DNA of 64,000 nucleotides, taken from positions 264,651-328,650 of the forward strand of contig NZ_QICS01000003.1 of assembly GCF_003201285.1 (NCBI RefSeq). Direction: 5' to 3'. Shown in pieces: positions 63,117 through 64,000 of this stretch (position 1 is its first letter; the number at the start of each line of letters is the position of its first letter). Below the pieces are notes generated by a model. It was not told the DNA's origin. It saw nothing but the letters and a program-made list of their open reading frames with translations, and made no database searches. This DNA comes from Lachnotalea glycerini (lineage in GTDB: Bacteria; Bacillota; Clostridia; Lachnospirales; Lachnospiraceae). A program made the position numbers and the translations under genes.

Positions 63117-64000
63117 ATGTGCGGAATTATTGGTTATACAGGGTATAATTATGCCCAAAATATACTTTTAGAAGGCTTGAGTCAATTAGAATACAGGGGC
63201 TATGATAGTGCGGGAATTGCATTGTTAACAAAAGATAATCAGATTAGCGTTCATAAATGTACGGGAAGGGTTGCTTCTTTGATTGATCTTTGCAGTTTGG
63301 ATGAAGTTGACTCTTGTTGTGGAGTGGGTCATACAAGGTGGGCAACACATGGTGGCGTTACAAAGCAAAATGCTCATCCTCATACGTGCGGAAAGGTATC
63401 GCTTATCCATAATGGTATTATTGAAAATTATTATGAGATAATTGAAGAATATCATTTAGCCGATAAGCTTGTTTCTGAAACGGATACAGAAGTTGTCGCA
63501 GCACTGCTGGACACCTTGTATGAGAGCGATCCAATAGTAGCGATTAAAGAAACCGTTAGTAAATTGAATGGTTCCTTTGCTTTTTGCATTATGTTTACTG
63601 ACCAACCGGGTCTTATTTATTCTATTCGTAATGTCAGCCCTCTGGTTGCAGCTTTGGCAAAGAGTGGATCCTATATTGCTTCCGACCTGACTGCTCTTAT
63701 TCCCTATTCTAAGGAGTATTTTATCGTTCCTGAGTATCACATCATTACGCTTAGCAAAACAGACATTACTATTCAAGACCTTAATGGCAAATTCATTTTA
63801 CCTGAAATTCTTACTGTCAATTGGGATATTGAGGCAGCCATGAAAAATGGCTATCCACATTTTATGCTGAAAGAAATCTTTGAGCAGCCTGATGCAATTC
63901 ATAAAACCATTGCGCCAAGAATTAAGAATATGCTGCCAGATTTTACTGATGATTCTATTCCCAATTCTCTTTTTCTTAACTGTACTAAGTTAAGTATTGT
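63117..64000 (+). CDS. glmS: Glutamine--fructose-6-phosphate aminotransferase (cut by window end)
   Basis: ATG 63117 with AAAGGAG upstream opens MCGIIGYTGYNYAQNILLEG, the N-terminal Cys nucleophile of class II amidotransferases. It continues LEYRGYDSAGIAL, CGVGHTRWATHGGVT and NGIIENYYEI. About 294 codons are visible, reaching past the glutaminase domain (YPHFMLKEIFEQPDAIH) before the window ends. It makes glucosamine-6-phosphate, the first step to UDP-GlcNAc. Confidence 0.98.
   Translation, partial: MCGIIGYTGYNYAQNILLEGLSQLEYRGYDSAGIALLTKDNQISVHKCTGRVASLIDLCSLDEVDSCCGVGHTRWATHGGVTKQNAHPHTCGKVSLIHNGIIENYYEIIEEYHLADKLVSETDTEVVAALLDTLYESDPIVAIKETVSKLNGSFAFCIMFTDQPGLIYSIRNVSPLVAALAKSGSYIASDLTALIPYSKEYFIVPEYHIITLSKTDITIQDLNGKFILPEILTVNWDIEAAMKNGYPHFMLKEIFEQPDAIHKTIAPRIKNMLPDFTDDSIPNSLFLNCTKLSI

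Overview
The window looks like a chromosome segment from a low-GC, spore-forming Clostridia, most likely a Lachnospiraceae. The grounds are a spoIIID gene, a DnaD/DnaC-type primosome pair, a long clostridial PRPP synthetase, a glmS ribozyme, and the general AT-rich Firmicutes gene style. The family-level placement is inference.

The left 37.9 kb is accessory DNA stacked against the 3' end of guaA. I read it as at least three integrative elements in tandem. An 11-base core, TAYTCAAACTC, occurs at 2182, at 15877 and over the last codons of guaA at 37889. Each core has paired, 11-base-spaced arm-like repeats at fixed distances. Element C is mostly outside the window and only its right end is seen. 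Its terminator hairpin is interrupted by a 1904-bp group IIC intron (227-2130) whose maturase gene is frameshifted. A near-identical uninterrupted copy of this end at 15602-15887 shows the exact intron borders.

Element B (about 2182-15887) carries a cytolysin-like two-peptide class II lanthipeptide cluster. It has two precursors with the GSGD-V-x-AE leader end, LanM, a C39-peptidase LanT, a LanP subtilase with two CBM2-like modules, and a flavodoxin-type reductase that may act as a LanJ. Regulation looks double: an AgrC/AgrA-like pair with a 13-codon candidate signal peptide gene beside it, and a CylR2/CylR1-like pair. No obvious immunity gene is present.

Element A (about 15877-37899) is an integrative mobilizable element. 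It has a tyrosine integrase and excisionase, a relaxase with a MobC-like partner and candidate oriT, a ParM/ParR-like pair, a RepA-like ATPase and TnpV. Cargo is a type I restriction-modification operon (extra half-size HsdS, HsdM, DinD, HsdS, a 57-aa protein, HsdR, YgjP-like peptidase), a TIR-domain gene broken by one in-frame stop next to an unknown gene, and, at the guaA-proximal end, an XRE regulator with a pentapeptide/ion-channel-like protein and an EcsC-family protein.

From 37.9 kb onward the DNA is ordinary core genome: guaA, spoIIID, a CPA2 antiporter, a trigger-factor-like lipoprotein, cardiolipin synthase, a DUF4397 protein, a SleB-type hydrolase, a SpoU methyltransferase, ktrA-ktrB, pfkA, dnaE, murC, dnaD-like and dnaC-like genes, prs, a YaiI protein, a GGDEF protein and glmS (cut by the window end). 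Non-coding features here include a dispersed structured repeat in two full copies and one fragment, a group II intron 5' remnant lodged after the sleB-like terminator, a cluster of five perfect DnaA boxes between murC and the dnaD-like gene, and the glmS ribozyme.
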